Source: JBCCGG01 sp039029395
GTDB lineage: Bacteria > Pseudomonadota > Alphaproteobacteria > Kiloniellales > JAKSDN01
Direction of reading: 5' to 3'
Assembly: GCA_039029395.1 (NCBI GenBank)
Contig: JBCCGG010000009.1
Coordinates: 76,700 to 140,699 of the forward strand
Length of the DNA: 64,000 bases
The notes under the pieces are model-generated. The model saw only the letters and a program-made list of their open reading frames with translations, searched no databases and was not told where the DNA came from. Position numbers and translations under genes: made by a program. This document shows positions 8,242-15,513 of this stretch, in pieces; positions within the stretch are counted from its first letter, which is position 1; the number at the start of each line of letters is the position of its first letter.

Positions 8242-8683
8242 GATGGGAAACCTCCGGTCATTATGGACACAAGGATGGCAAGGCAGCAGACCATTAAAAC
8301 CCTTGTTCTGCTCCCGTCAATTGGCCGTCCGAGGGGACAACCGGGTTATCTGTTGTTCCATCGGCGACAAAATGAAGGCCGTGGACATATTTTTAATAGA
8401 TGATCGAATAGAGTGCTCATCTTGAAGTAAGTATTCGTTCCTAATGCCACCGGAATCCCAAACTCCGTGGCAACACAGGTTCTGTCGAAAGAGAAGTCAC
8501 ATTACGTGATTAATAACAAATACTTAACGTCCCGATTTGACGAAACGGCCAGGCCCATCCAGCCTCATTCACCCGTGACATTGCCTCAAAAGCGCGGCAC
8601 GATTTTGCTCCAGGGACAAAATGTGACCCTTGCGCAAGGGACAAATCGTCCCCTTATAAATACCAAGAGGGGTAGTGTCTGCG
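8242..8683 (+). promoter_or_regulatory. AT-rich divergent promoter region with repeated GGGACAA boxes
   Basis: A 440-base stretch without a convincing gene, markedly richer in A+T than its surroundings, between the divergent GFA gene and the TnpB-like/pspA operon. It holds a motif family: GGGACAAC at 8334-8341 facing GTTGTTCC at 8352-8359; GCGACAAAATG at 8364-8374; GGGACAAAATGTGACCC at 8613-8629, an imperfect dyad; and GGGACAAATCGTCCC at 8638-8652, a perfect dyad. A possible sigma-70 type promoter has TTGCGC at 8630-8635 and TATAAA at 8655-8660, with a 19-base spacer that contains the perfect dyad, the position of a repressor operator. The regulator is not identifiable. Confidence 0.5.
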
Positions 8684-9862
8684 ATGGAAACTATTAATGC
8701 CATTATGATCCTGGAGCCGGATCCTGTTCAGCAGGATGCCCTGGCGGCCTATATGGCGCGCTATGCGGAAGCCGGCAGCTGGCTCGCCGGCCCGGTTTTC
8801 GAGGGTCATATCACAGATCAGGTGCGCCTCCACCGGCGCTACTACAACGAGCTGAGAGGCCGTTTCGAGTTGCCGGCGCAGAGCGCTGTCTTGTGCCTCA
8901 AGCACGTGGCGCGCCTGTGCCGAAGGGCGCCGGCGGTGCCGGTGCTCTCGCCGCTCGGGCCGGTGCCCTACGACCGCCACCTCTATGGCGTCAAGGCGGT
9001 CGATCAGCTGTCGCTGGCCACCCTGGCCGGCCGGGTCGTCGTGCCCACTGCGCTCTCCAGCTATCAGGCGGGCGAGCTGGCGGTCGGCAGCGGCGAGCTG
9101 CTGTACGAGGAGGACAACTGGATTTTTTCGCTGCGCACGACCCTGTCGCGCGCCGCGCTCGACCATGCTCACAGAGGAAAGGAGCCTGTCATGTCGGATA
9201 AACTCTTGACCCGCGTCACGCGGCTGATTTCCGGTATCGCCCACAACACGCTGTCCCATGCCGAGCAGGCCGCGGCCGTGCCGGTCATGGAGCAGGCGGT
9301 GCGCGACATCGACGACGCGATCAAGGACGTGCGCGCCGAGATCGGCCAGAACGAGGCGACCAAATACAACGTGACCCGCCGTATCACCGAGCTGCGGGGC
9401 GAGCACGGCAACCTCGACGCCAAGATCGCGACCGCCCTGGGCGAGAGCCAGGAGTCTCTGGCCGAGGCTGGGGTCGCCCGTCAGCTCGACATCGAGAACC
9501 AGCTGGCGCTGCTGAACCGAACTCTTGAGGACGCCGAGGGCGAGATCGCCAAGCTGACCGACTCGCTCAACGCCCTGCGCGCCAGTCGGCGCGAGGCCCA
9601 GCAACGCCTCAAGGACTTGAAATCGGCGCCGCCCGCGGCGGCCGGCGACAGCGGCGGCGGCGCGCCGGGCCGCTCGGCGACAGCCAAGGCGGACGAGGCC
9701 ATCGAGAGCGCCCAGCGCTTGGGCGAGGACCTGACCGGCGTGCCCGGCAGCGAACGGCCGATCAGCAACAAGGAGCTCGAGGACCTGGACGAGCTGCACC
9801 GCCAGCACGCGATCCGCGAGCGCCTGGCCAAGCACCGCGCCGGCCTCAAGGCGGATCATTGA
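8684..9862 (+). CDS. TnpB N-terminal-like domain continuous with PspA (possible fusion, 392 aa)
   Basis: One uninterrupted frame from an ATG with AAGAGGGG eleven bases upstream. Residues 1 to about 160 resemble the N-terminal (WED/REC) half of IS200/IS605 OrfB/TnpB proteins: in order, a P-x-x-x-Q-x-x-A-L start, SWLAGPVFEGH, LHRRYYNELRGRFELPAQSA, then PYDRHLYGVK, LSLATLAGRVVVP, a YQ-A-G-L block and ELLYEEDNWIFSL. In TnpB the RuvC nuclease follows; here it is absent and the frame runs through a 9-residue linker into MSDKLLTRVTRLISG, the start of a PspA/IM30-like protein. No catalytic DED residues remain. Base composition matches the neighbours, so this is not a fresh insertion. Either a fusion is made, or two products arise from one frame. 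The homology call is by eye from remembered family patterns. Confidence 0.6.
   Translation: METINAIMILEPDPVQQDALAAYMARYAEAGSWLAGPVFEGHITDQVRLHRRYYNELRGRFELPAQSAVLCLKHVARLCRRAPAVPVLSPLGPVPYDRHLYGVKAVDQLSLATLAGRVVVPTALSSYQAGELAVGSGELLYEEDNWIFSLRTTLSRAALDHAHRGKEPVMSDKLLTRVTRLISGIAHNTLSHAEQAAAVPVMEQAVRDIDDAIKDVRAEIGQNEATKYNVTRRITELRGEHGNLDAKIATALGESQESLAEAGVARQLDIENQLALLNRTLEDAEGEIAKLTDSLNALRASRREAQQRLKDLKSAPPAAAGDSGGGAPGRSATAKADEAIESAQRLGEDLTGVPGSERPISNKELEDLDELHRQHAIRERLAKHRAGLKADH
9191..9862 (+). CDS. PspA/IM30-like coiled-coil protein (internal start)
   Basis: The product from the ATG at 9191 is 223 aa and is a PspA/IM30-like protein: an N-terminal amphipathic segment followed by long alanine- and glutamate-rich coiled coil (about residues 25-140, e.g. 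AVRDIDDAIKDVRAEIGQNE and NRTLEDAEGEIAKLTDSL), a small glycine- and proline-rich spacer and an acidic C-terminal helix. PspA proteins bind stressed inner membrane and form ESCRT-III-like polymers. The start is supported by AGGAAAGGAGC at 9175-9185, an 11-mer repeated exactly before the next gene at 9891-9901. Downstream YqiJ- and YqiK-like genes make an envelope-stress operon. This frame is also the C-terminal part of the longer frame starting at 8684. Confidence 0.85.
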   Translation: MSDKLLTRVTRLISGIAHNTLSHAEQAAAVPVMEQAVRDIDDAIKDVRAEIGQNEATKYNVTRRITELRGEHGNLDAKIATALGESQESLAEAGVARQLDIENQLALLNRTLEDAEGEIAKLTDSLNALRASRREAQQRLKDLKSAPPAAAGDSGGGAPGRSATAKADEAIESAQRLGEDLTGVPGSERPISNKELEDLDELHRQHAIRERLAKHRAGLKADH

Positions 9863-9907
9863 GGCCGGTCCCAGATCGTCATTGGAGCCTAGGAAAGGAG
9901 CTGCGCC

Positions 9908-10639
9908 ATGACCGCCATGGAGTTCCTGCTGGCCGATCAGAACGTCGCCTTCACGGTGGCGCTGGTGATCACCCTGGTGATCGCCACCCTGGAGATCGTC
10001 AGCCTGATCCTGGGCCTCGGCCTGTCGGATCTGATCGATGGCATGCTGCCGGACTTCGACGCCGATGTGGACCTCGACCTTGACGTCGACGCGGACGTCG
10101 ATGCCGATGGAGATTTCTCTCCCGAGGTGCCGAGCGCCAGCGACACCAACGTCTTCATGTGGGCCTTCGGCTGGCTCAACGCGGGCCGGGTGCCGATGCT
10201 GATCCTTCTGGTCTGCTTTCTGGGGATCTACACGGTGATCGGCTATGTGGCTCAGTTGATCGTGCAGCCAATCATCGGGCTGTTGCCGGCCATCGTTGTT
10301 GGCCCGGCGGCGCTGGTGCCCACCCTACCACTGACCCGTCAGGCCAGCCGGGCAATCTCCCGGGCGATCCCCCGGGAGGAGAGCTTCGCGGTCAGCGACC
10401 GGGAGTTCGTCGGCCTGGTCGGCAGCGTCACCCTGGGCCCGGTCGAACGGGACAATCCGGGCAAGGCCAAGCTGACCGACCGTCATGGCGACGTTCACTT
10501 CGCCAGGGTCCGCGCCGCCGAGCCGGGCGCCCGCTTCGGGCTCGGCGACAAGGTGCTTCTGGTCGCGCAGGATGGCCATCTCTTCGATGTCATCGCGCCG
10601 CCCGACAGTCTTTCACAGGGGCCGGCCGCCAAGGCCTGA
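9908..10639 (+). CDS. yqiJ: YqiJ-like membrane protein with NfeD/OB-fold tail
   Basis: A 243-aa inner-membrane protein of the OB-fold (YqiJ/DUF1449) family that usually partners a flotillin. Residues about 12-40 form a first transmembrane helix; then comes a striking acidic run of alternating Asp and Val/Leu (about 49-68, e.g. DADVDLDLDVDADVDADGD), a second pair of hydrophobic segments (about 88-145), and a C-terminal beta-rich domain with GSVTLGPVERDNPGKAKLTD that fits the OB fold of NfeD-type proteins. It follows pspA by 45 bases and precedes the flotillin gene by 40. In E. coli the corresponding pair is yqiJ-yqiK; in Bacillus yuaF-floT. Confidence 0.86.
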   Translation: MTAMEFLLADQNVAFTVALVITLVIATLEIVSLILGLGLSDLIDGMLPDFDADVDLDLDVDADVDADGDFSPEVPSASDTNVFMWAFGWLNAGRVPMLILLVCFLGIYTVIGYVAQLIVQPIIGLLPAIVVGPAALVPTLPLTRQASRAISRAIPREESFAVSDREFVGLVGSVTLGPVERDNPGKAKLTDRHGDVHFARVRAAEPGARFGLGDKVLLVAQDGHLFDVIAPPDSLSQGPAAKA

Positions 10640-10679
10640 GCCCAGCCCATAGTTCCCGCACAGCAAGGGAGAAGTTGAA

Positions 10680-12365
10680 ATGGAATTCTATCTCATCATA
10701 GGCGGCGTGGTCGTCGTCGTACTACTGGCAGTCGGCATAATGCTTGCCAAACTCTATGTAAGAGCCCCGAAGGACGTGGCTTTCGTGCGCACCGGCTCGG
10801 GCGGCCCCCGGGTGATCAAGGACGGCGGTGCGCTCAAGATCCCGATCCTGCACGACATCACCTGGGTCAACCTGCGCACCCTGCGCCTGGAGGTCCGCCG
10901 CCAGCGCGAGGGCGCCATGATCACCCTGGACCGCATGCGCGTCGACATCGGCGTGGAGTTCTACGTGCGCGTCAAGCCGGATTCCGAATCGATCGCCCTG
11001 GCCGCCCAAACCCTGGGCGAGCGCACCCTGGAAAGCGAGCAGCTGCGCGACCTGGTCGAGGCCAAGTTCGTCGATGCCCTGCGCGGCGTAGCGGCGCAGA
11101 TGGCGCTCAACGACCTGCACGAAAAACGCCAGGACTTTGTCCAGAAGGTGCAGAACGCGGTCGCCGGCGATCTGGAGCAGAACGGCCTTGAGCTGGAGTC
11201 GGTCTCGCTCACCTCGCTCGACCAGACCCCGGCCGAGTTCTTCAACCCGGACAACGCCTTCGACGCAGAGGGCCTGACCCGCCTGCGCGAGATCACCGAG
11301 ACCAAGAAGAAGGAGCGCAACGAGATCGAGCAGGAGACCCGCATCGATATCGAGCAGCGCAACCTGGATGCCGACCGGCGCGCCTTCGAGATCTCCCAGG
11401 AGAAGGAGTTCGCGCGCCTGGAGACCGAGCGCAACGTCGCCAACCACACGGCCGAGACCAAGGCCCAGACCGCCGAGCGCGAGGCCGAGGCCAAGCGCAT
11501 GGAGGAGCAGGCCGAAATCCAGGCCGGTCTCTCGATCAAGCAGAAGCAAATCGAGTCCGACCGAGACGTGGAGCTGGCCCGTCAGGAGAAGTCGATCACC
11601 GTCGCCAACAAGTCGCGCGACGAGTCCAAGGCCCAGGCCGAGGCCAACGAAGCGCGCTCGGAAGCGGTCGCCGCCGAGGAGAAGGTCAAGACCGTGGCGC
11701 GGGTTGCCGAGGCCGAGCGGCAAAAGCTGGTCGCCATCGTCTCCGCCAAGGAGCAGGCCGAGCGCGACGCGGTCGAGGTCACGGTTTCGGCCGAGGCCGA
11801 GCGCCATGCCTCGGAGGACCGGGCCGAGGCGACCCTGGTTGCCGCCAAGGCCGATTCCGAAGCGGTCAAGATCAAGGCCCAGGCCGATGCCGCCCGCTAC
11901 CAGGTCGAGGCCGAGGGTCAGGAAGCGATCAACGCAGCGCGCAACGTGCTCGACGACCGCATCATCGCGCTCGAGCTCAAGAGCGCGCTCATCAAGGTGC
12001 TGCCGGAGGTTCTGGAAGCGGCCATGAAGCCGGTCGAGAAGATCAAGGACATCCGCATCATCGACATGGGCCAGGGCGCGATCACCGGCGGACAGCCGGG
12101 CGCCAACGGCGCGGGACCCCTGCCGCTCGGCGCGGGCGGCGGCGCTGGCGGCAGCCTGCCCGACAACATCGTCCAGGCGCTGATGGCCTACCGCATGCAG
12201 GCGCCCTTGGTCGACGAGCTGCTCGAGGAGCTCGGCTTCGAGCCCAAGAAGGGCATCGGCCAGCTGGCCAGCCGGCTCTCGGCCGACATCGGCGGCCTAG
12301 GGGCCAACGGCACCGGCCAGCCGATCGAGCCGGAGGCGCAAGAGGAAAGCGACAAGCCGGCATAA
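10680..12365 (+). CDS. yqiK: Flotillin family protein (YqiK-like)
   Basis: A 561-aa SPFH/band-7 scaffold protein of membrane microdomains. A transmembrane anchor (YLIIGGVVVVVLLAVGIMLA) opens the protein; the SPFH domain runs to about residue 200 (VAFVRTGSGGPRVIKDGG, ITLDRMRVDIGVEFYVRV); a very long charged coiled coil with many EAxR and ExAER repeats spans about 200-410; the C-terminal part contains a Gly/Ala-rich loop and the conserved LVDELLEELGFEP. Length and layout match YqiK. It is the last gene of the PspA-YqiJ-YqiK operon and is followed at once by a strong terminator. Confidence 0.93.
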   Translation: MEFYLIIGGVVVVVLLAVGIMLAKLYVRAPKDVAFVRTGSGGPRVIKDGGALKIPILHDITWVNLRTLRLEVRRQREGAMITLDRMRVDIGVEFYVRVKPDSESIALAAQTLGERTLESEQLRDLVEAKFVDALRGVAAQMALNDLHEKRQDFVQKVQNAVAGDLEQNGLELESVSLTSLDQTPAEFFNPDNAFDAEGLTRLREITETKKKERNEIEQETRIDIEQRNLDADRRAFEISQEKEFARLETERNVANHTAETKAQTAEREAEAKRMEEQAEIQAGLSIKQKQIESDRDVELARQEKSITVANKSRDESKAQAEANEARSEAVAAEEKVKTVARVAEAERQKLVAIVSAKEQAERDAVEVTVSAEAERHASEDRAEATLVAAKADSEAVKIKAQADAARYQVEAEGQEAINAARNVLDDRIIALELKSALIKVLPEVLEAAMKPVEKIKDIRIIDMGQGAITGGQPGANGAGPLPLGAGGGAGGSLPDNIVQALMAYRMQAPLVDELLEELGFEPKKGIGQLASRLSADIGGLGANGTGQPIEPEAQEESDKPA

Positions 12366-12421
12366 CCAGAAGGCCCCAAGCCGGCCGCGAAAGGGGTCCA
12401 AGATCCTCCCATCATAACCTC

Positions 12422-12453
12422 GGGCCCGCCAGGGATGGCGGGCCCTTCGTTCT
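12422..12453 (+). terminator. Rho-independent terminator of the pspA-yqiJ-yqiK operon
   Basis: Perfect 9-bp stem GGGCCCGCC (12422-12430) / GGCGGGCCC (12437-12445) with a six-base loop, followed by TTCGTTCT. It lies 57 bases after the flotillin stop. Confidence 0.8.
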
Positions 12454-12496
12454 GCGGGGGGCCTAATGGACGAAGCGGCGAGAACCAACAAGCGGA

Positions 12497-12643
12497 ATCA
12501 CAGAGACCCCAGAGGAGCCCCAGAGCTCACCGAGGGGAATGGAGATTAGAAGGAGGATTCTCGCAAAGCGTCTGTTGGAAGTTCGCTGAAGGTCATGAAG
12601 AGATCCTCGGTGGCCTCTCTGGCCCCTCTGTGACCTCTGTGTC
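12497..12643. repeat. Imperfect long inverted repeat (palindromic intergenic element)
   Basis: A left arm at about 12497-12538 (with CACAGAGACCCCAGAGG and CTCACCGAGG) and a right arm at about 12604-12643 (with CCTCGGTGGCC and CCTCTGTGACCTCTGTGTC) are imperfect reverse complements over about 40 bases, roughly three quarters identical by eye. The CACAGAG/CTCTGTG wording resembles a dispersed intergenic repeat I have seen in many environmental bacteria. Short open frames across it are by-products of the repeat. It lies between convergent genes. Confidence 0.6.
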
Positions 12644-12660
12644 GGCACTGGTTGTTGGAC

Positions 12661-12900
12661 CTAGCTATCAGTCTTGTAGGCCTCGCTCGTCACCTCGAGG
12701 CATTGGCGCATGAGGGTGAGGTAATAGGCGCGGTCGCGGAACTGCTCCGAGCTCTCTTTCTCGCTCTGCAGGATGCGCTCGAACAGAACAGCGGCCAGGC
12801 CGTACTTGGTCTCCGGGTAGGTGCCCGTTGACATGATGCCGCCGACCGCATCAGCCGCCGCGCCCGCGACTTTTCCTGTGATCCTGCCCAGTCCGGTCAT
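12661..12900 (-). CDS. Small conserved-looking protein of unknown function (79 aa)
   Basis: The protein begins MTGLGRITGKVAGAAADAVG, a glycine- and alanine-rich amphipathic stretch, then GLAAVLFERILQSEKESSE and RDRAYYLTLMRQCLEVTSEA, two likely helices. It starts 14 bases after the M32 carboxypeptidase stop on the same strand with GGAGG six bases before the ATG, so the two genes are probably cotranscribed. The frame continues far upstream inside the carboxypeptidase gene, but that part is an out-of-frame shadow. No family recognised. Confidence 0.65.
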   Translation of the reverse strand: MTGLGRITGKVAGAAADAVGGIMSTGTYPETKYGLAAVLFERILQSEKESSEQFRDRAYYLTLMRQCLEVTSEAYKTDS

Positions 12901-12914
12901 GGCTTGCCTCCGCT

Positions 12915-14408
12915 TTATGCCCCCAAATAGCGAGTCTTTAAATGGGTCTTGAACACCTCCGGGTCCAGCTCCTTGCCGGTCGCTTCCACCATCAGCGCCG
13001 GGCCGTCGAGGAGCGAGCCCTTGGCGTGGACGTTCTCGGCAAGCCAGGCCATCAGCGGGCGGAAGTCGCCCTTTGCGATCGCCTCGGGGATCTCCGGGCG
13101 GGCAGCCTTGGCGGCGGCGAAGAACTGCGCGGCCGTCATGGCGCCAAGGGTGTAGGTCGGGAAGTATCCGAACAGACCGTCGTACCAGTGGATGTCCTGC
13201 AGGCAGCCGATGCCGTCGTCCGGCGGGGTGATGCCGAGCAGACCCTCGATCGCCTCGTTGAAGGCGCCGGGCAGATCCTCGGGCAAAAGATCGCCGGCGA
13301 TCATCGCCTGCTCCAGGCGGCTGCGCAGGATAATGTGTGCCGGGTAGGTGACCTCGTCGGCGTCGACCCGGATGAAATCGGGCTTCACCTGGGTCGCCAG
13401 GGCGAGCAGGTTGTCGGCTTGCCAGGCAGGGCCTTGGCCGCCGAAGGCGTCGCGCGCCAAGGGCGCCATGAAATTGATGAACTGGGCGCTGCGGCAGGCC
13501 TGCATCTCGACCAAGAGGGATTGGCTCTCGTGGAACGCCATGCCGCGCGCCGCGCCGACCGGCTGCAGGCGCCATTTGGCCGGCAGGCCGCGCTCGTAGA
13601 GCGCGTGGCCGGTCTCGTGCAGCACGCCCATCATGGCCTTGGCGAAGTCGCCTTCGTCATAACGAGTGGTGATGCGCACGTCGTCGGGCACGCCGCCGCA
13701 GAAAGGATGGAGCGAGACGTCGAGCCGGCCGTGCTCGAAATCGAAGCCGACCGCCGCCATCAGCTTGCGGCCGAGCGCCTCCTGCTTGTCGAGCGGGAAG
13801 GGCCCGGCGGGCGCGAGCGGGGCCGGCCGGGCGGCCTGACGCTCCAGAACCTCGCCCAGGAAGCCCGGCAGGAAGGCGGCCAGCGCGTCGAACAGCGCGT
13901 TGATGCGCGCTGCGCTGGCGCCCGGCTCGTACTCGTCGAGCAAGGCGTCGTAGGGCGCGCAGCCGAGCGCCTCGGCCTTGGCCTGTGCGCTTTGCCGGAC
14001 CAGGGCGAGAGATTCTTTGAGGGCCGGCAGGACGGCAGCGAAGTCGGTCGCCGGACGGGCTTCGCGCCAGACCATCTCGCAGCGCCGGTTCGCGCGCGCC
14101 AGGGCGTCGACCAGGTCGCTTTCCAGTGCCGTGGCATGGCGCCAGTCCCGGCGCATCTCGCGCAGGTTGGCCTGCTGCCAGGCATCGAGCTGGGCGCCGT
14201 TGCCGTCGGCGTCGGCCAGCAGGTCACTCAGGGCCGGATCGGTCAACAGCTCGTGGCTGGTTACCTCGAGCGCCGCCAACTGCTCGGTGCGCGCCTGGGC
14301 GCCGCCTGTCGGCATCATGGTCGACATGTCCCACTGCAGCACACCGGCCGCCTCGCGCAGGGCGTTGATCCTCTGAAAGCGGCTCTCGAGCGATTGATAG
14401 GCGGTCAT
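12915..14408 (-). CDS. Carboxypeptidase M32 family
   Basis: A 497-aa zinc metallocarboxypeptidase (thermostable carboxypeptidase 1, Taq-type). The HExxH zinc motif is HETGH in MGVLHETGHALYERGLP, and other family blocks are DVSLHPFCGG, DVRITTRYDEGDF, the substrate-contact ESQSLLVEMQ and DEVTYPAHIILR. It removes C-terminal amino acids from peptides in the cytoplasm. The first residues MTAYQSLESRFQRINALREA match the usual N-terminus and length is normal. It is followed by the 79-aa gene. It is divergent from the membrane-protein gene at 14617. Confidence 0.95.
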   Translation of the reverse strand: MTAYQSLESRFQRINALREAAGVLQWDMSTMMPTGGAQARTEQLAALEVTSHELLTDPALSDLLADADGNGAQLDAWQQANLREMRRDWRHATALESDLVDALARANRRCEMVWREARPATDFAAVLPALKESLALVRQSAQAKAEALGCAPYDALLDEYEPGASAARINALFDALAAFLPGFLGEVLERQAARPAPLAPAGPFPLDKQEALGRKLMAAVGFDFEHGRLDVSLHPFCGGVPDDVRITTRYDEGDFAKAMMGVLHETGHALYERGLPAKWRLQPVGAARGMAFHESQSLLVEMQACRSAQFINFMAPLARDAFGGQGPAWQADNLLALATQVKPDFIRVDADEVTYPAHIILRSRLEQAMIAGDLLPEDLPGAFNEAIEGLLGITPPDDGIGCLQDIHWYDGLFGYFPTYTLGAMTAAQFFAAAKAARPEIPEAIAKGDFRPLMAWLAENVHAKGSLLDGPALMVEATGKELDPEVFKTHLKTRYLGA

Positions 14409-14538
14409 GGGGAACTCCGAAGCTTAGGGTCAGCCTCTACTTAAAGTCTCGCGCGGGCGAATTCCAGGGTGCCGGAGATTAAGCTTTGGGAAGCAGAACC
14501 TATGGGGGATCGAGTGCGATCTCGATGCAACGGTTCAT

Positions 14539-14553
14539 TTAACGGCCCCTTAA
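14539..14553. promoter_or_regulatory. CtrA-type box TTAA-N7-TTAA
   Basis: The sequence TTAACGGCCCCTTAA matches the alphaproteobacterial CtrA consensus TTAA-N7-TTAA exactly. It lies about 65 bases before the likely start of the membrane-protein gene at 14617 and 130 bases before the divergent M32 gene. In such GC-rich DNA eight fixed A/T positions with this spacing are rare by chance. Confidence 0.45.
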
Positions 14554-14616
14554 GACCACCGGTAGATAATGATGTCATGTTTCTACCATGAATGTCTTGC
14601 GTGGAGTATGAAGGTC

Positions 14617-15513
14617 ATGGCCGATGACTCAATCCGCCACCTGCCGTTCGGGTCCACGCTGAGCGCGGTGACCGGGGCCATCTGGTCGATGAAGTGGCTC
14701 TACGTGGCCTTGGTGCTGCTGATCACCCTGCCTTGGGGTCTGGCCACCGGGTTTGGTCTGTTCGAGCCATTGTTTGCGCTTCAGTCCATGGACCCCGAGA
14801 CCGATCCCGCGGTGTTTTGGGCCGAGTTTCCCCTTGGGCTGCTGATCATAACCTTCATGGGCTCCCTGTTCACGGGATGGGTTTTCGCGGTCGTCTGGAC
14901 GCGCACGCTTCTGCTCGGGCCGCGCGATGCGCTTCGCATTGGTCTGGGCGAGGGCCTTGTCATGCTCGGCCGCTTCGCCGTCGGCGGGCTCGCCGTTGGG
15001 ATCGGCGCGATGCTGCTGCTTGTGCTGGCCTTGTGCCTAATTCTCCTAGTTTTGCTTCCCCTGTGCAGCGTCATCGGCCTGCCGGATGCGCTGCTCTCGA
15101 CGTTGGGCTTTGGCATTGGGGTGCTTGTCGGCTATCTCGTGCCGATGGCCTTTCTCGCCAGGACGTTCTTGATCTTTCCGGCCATCGCGGTCGGCCAACG
15201 GATGAGCCTGATCGACTCTTGGGCTGCGATGAAGGGCTCGACATTCTCCGTGGTCGCCGTCACGACGATCTTCTTTCTCGCCGCCGGCGCGCTGTCCTCC
15301 GGAATTCAGCTCGTCGTCTTCGGATTGCTTGGCATTGACTTTTTTGACCCGGCCCAGAGCGCAGCCGCGCAGAGCCATTGGGTGATCGGTTATCTCCTTG
15401 GGCCGATCAACTGGCTTCCAGCGGCCGTGTTCTGGGCGGTGGCGGCGCTCGCCTATCAGACCCTTTCGCCCGACGATCAGCCGAGCGACCTGGCCGAATC
15501 CGTGCCCGGCTAA
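14617..15513 (+). CDS. Polytopic membrane protein of unknown function
   Basis: A protein of about 298 aa from the ATG at 14617 (in-frame ATGs also exist at 14569, 14572 and 14608; GGAG ten bases upstream favours 14617). Six or so hydrophobic segments are visible: YVALVLLITLPWGLATGF, FPLGLLIITFMGSLFTGWVF, VGGLAVGIGAMLLLVLALCL, FGIGVLVGYLVPMAFLARTF, VVAVTTIFFLAAGALSS and NWLPAAVFWAVAALAYQ. The middle contains RTLLLGPRDALRIGLGEG and GSTFSVVAV, polar loops without a recognisable catalytic motif. It resembles the general glycerophosphoryl-diester / DUF-type membrane proteins but I cannot name a family. It ends overlapping the SURF1 stop by a few bases and has a CtrA-like box upstream. Confidence 0.75.
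   Translation: MADDSIRHLPFGSTLSAVTGAIWSMKWLYVALVLLITLPWGLATGFGLFEPLFALQSMDPETDPAVFWAEFPLGLLIITFMGSLFTGWVFAVVWTRTLLLGPRDALRIGLGEGLVMLGRFAVGGLAVGIGAMLLLVLALCLILLVLLPLCSVIGLPDALLSTLGFGIGVLVGYLVPMAFLARTFLIFPAIAVGQRMSLIDSWAAMKGSTFSVVAVTTIFFLAAGALSSGIQLVVFGLLGIDFFDPAQSAAAQSHWVIGYLLGPINWLPAAVFWAVAALAYQTLSPDDQPSDLAESVPG

Noticed and set aside
8596..8608. Sigma-54-like sequence CGGCACGATTTTGC before the TnpB-like/pspA gene
   Set aside because: GG and GC are nine bases apart instead of ten, and sigma-54 tolerates no such change well; the sigma-70-like boxes further on are the better candidate. It is recorded because classic psp operons use sigma-54.
12942..14444. 500-residue plus-strand frame over the M32 carboxypeptidase
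   Set aside because: Antisense shadow; no domain, no ribosome site, composition dominated by Gly/Arg/Gln/Val.
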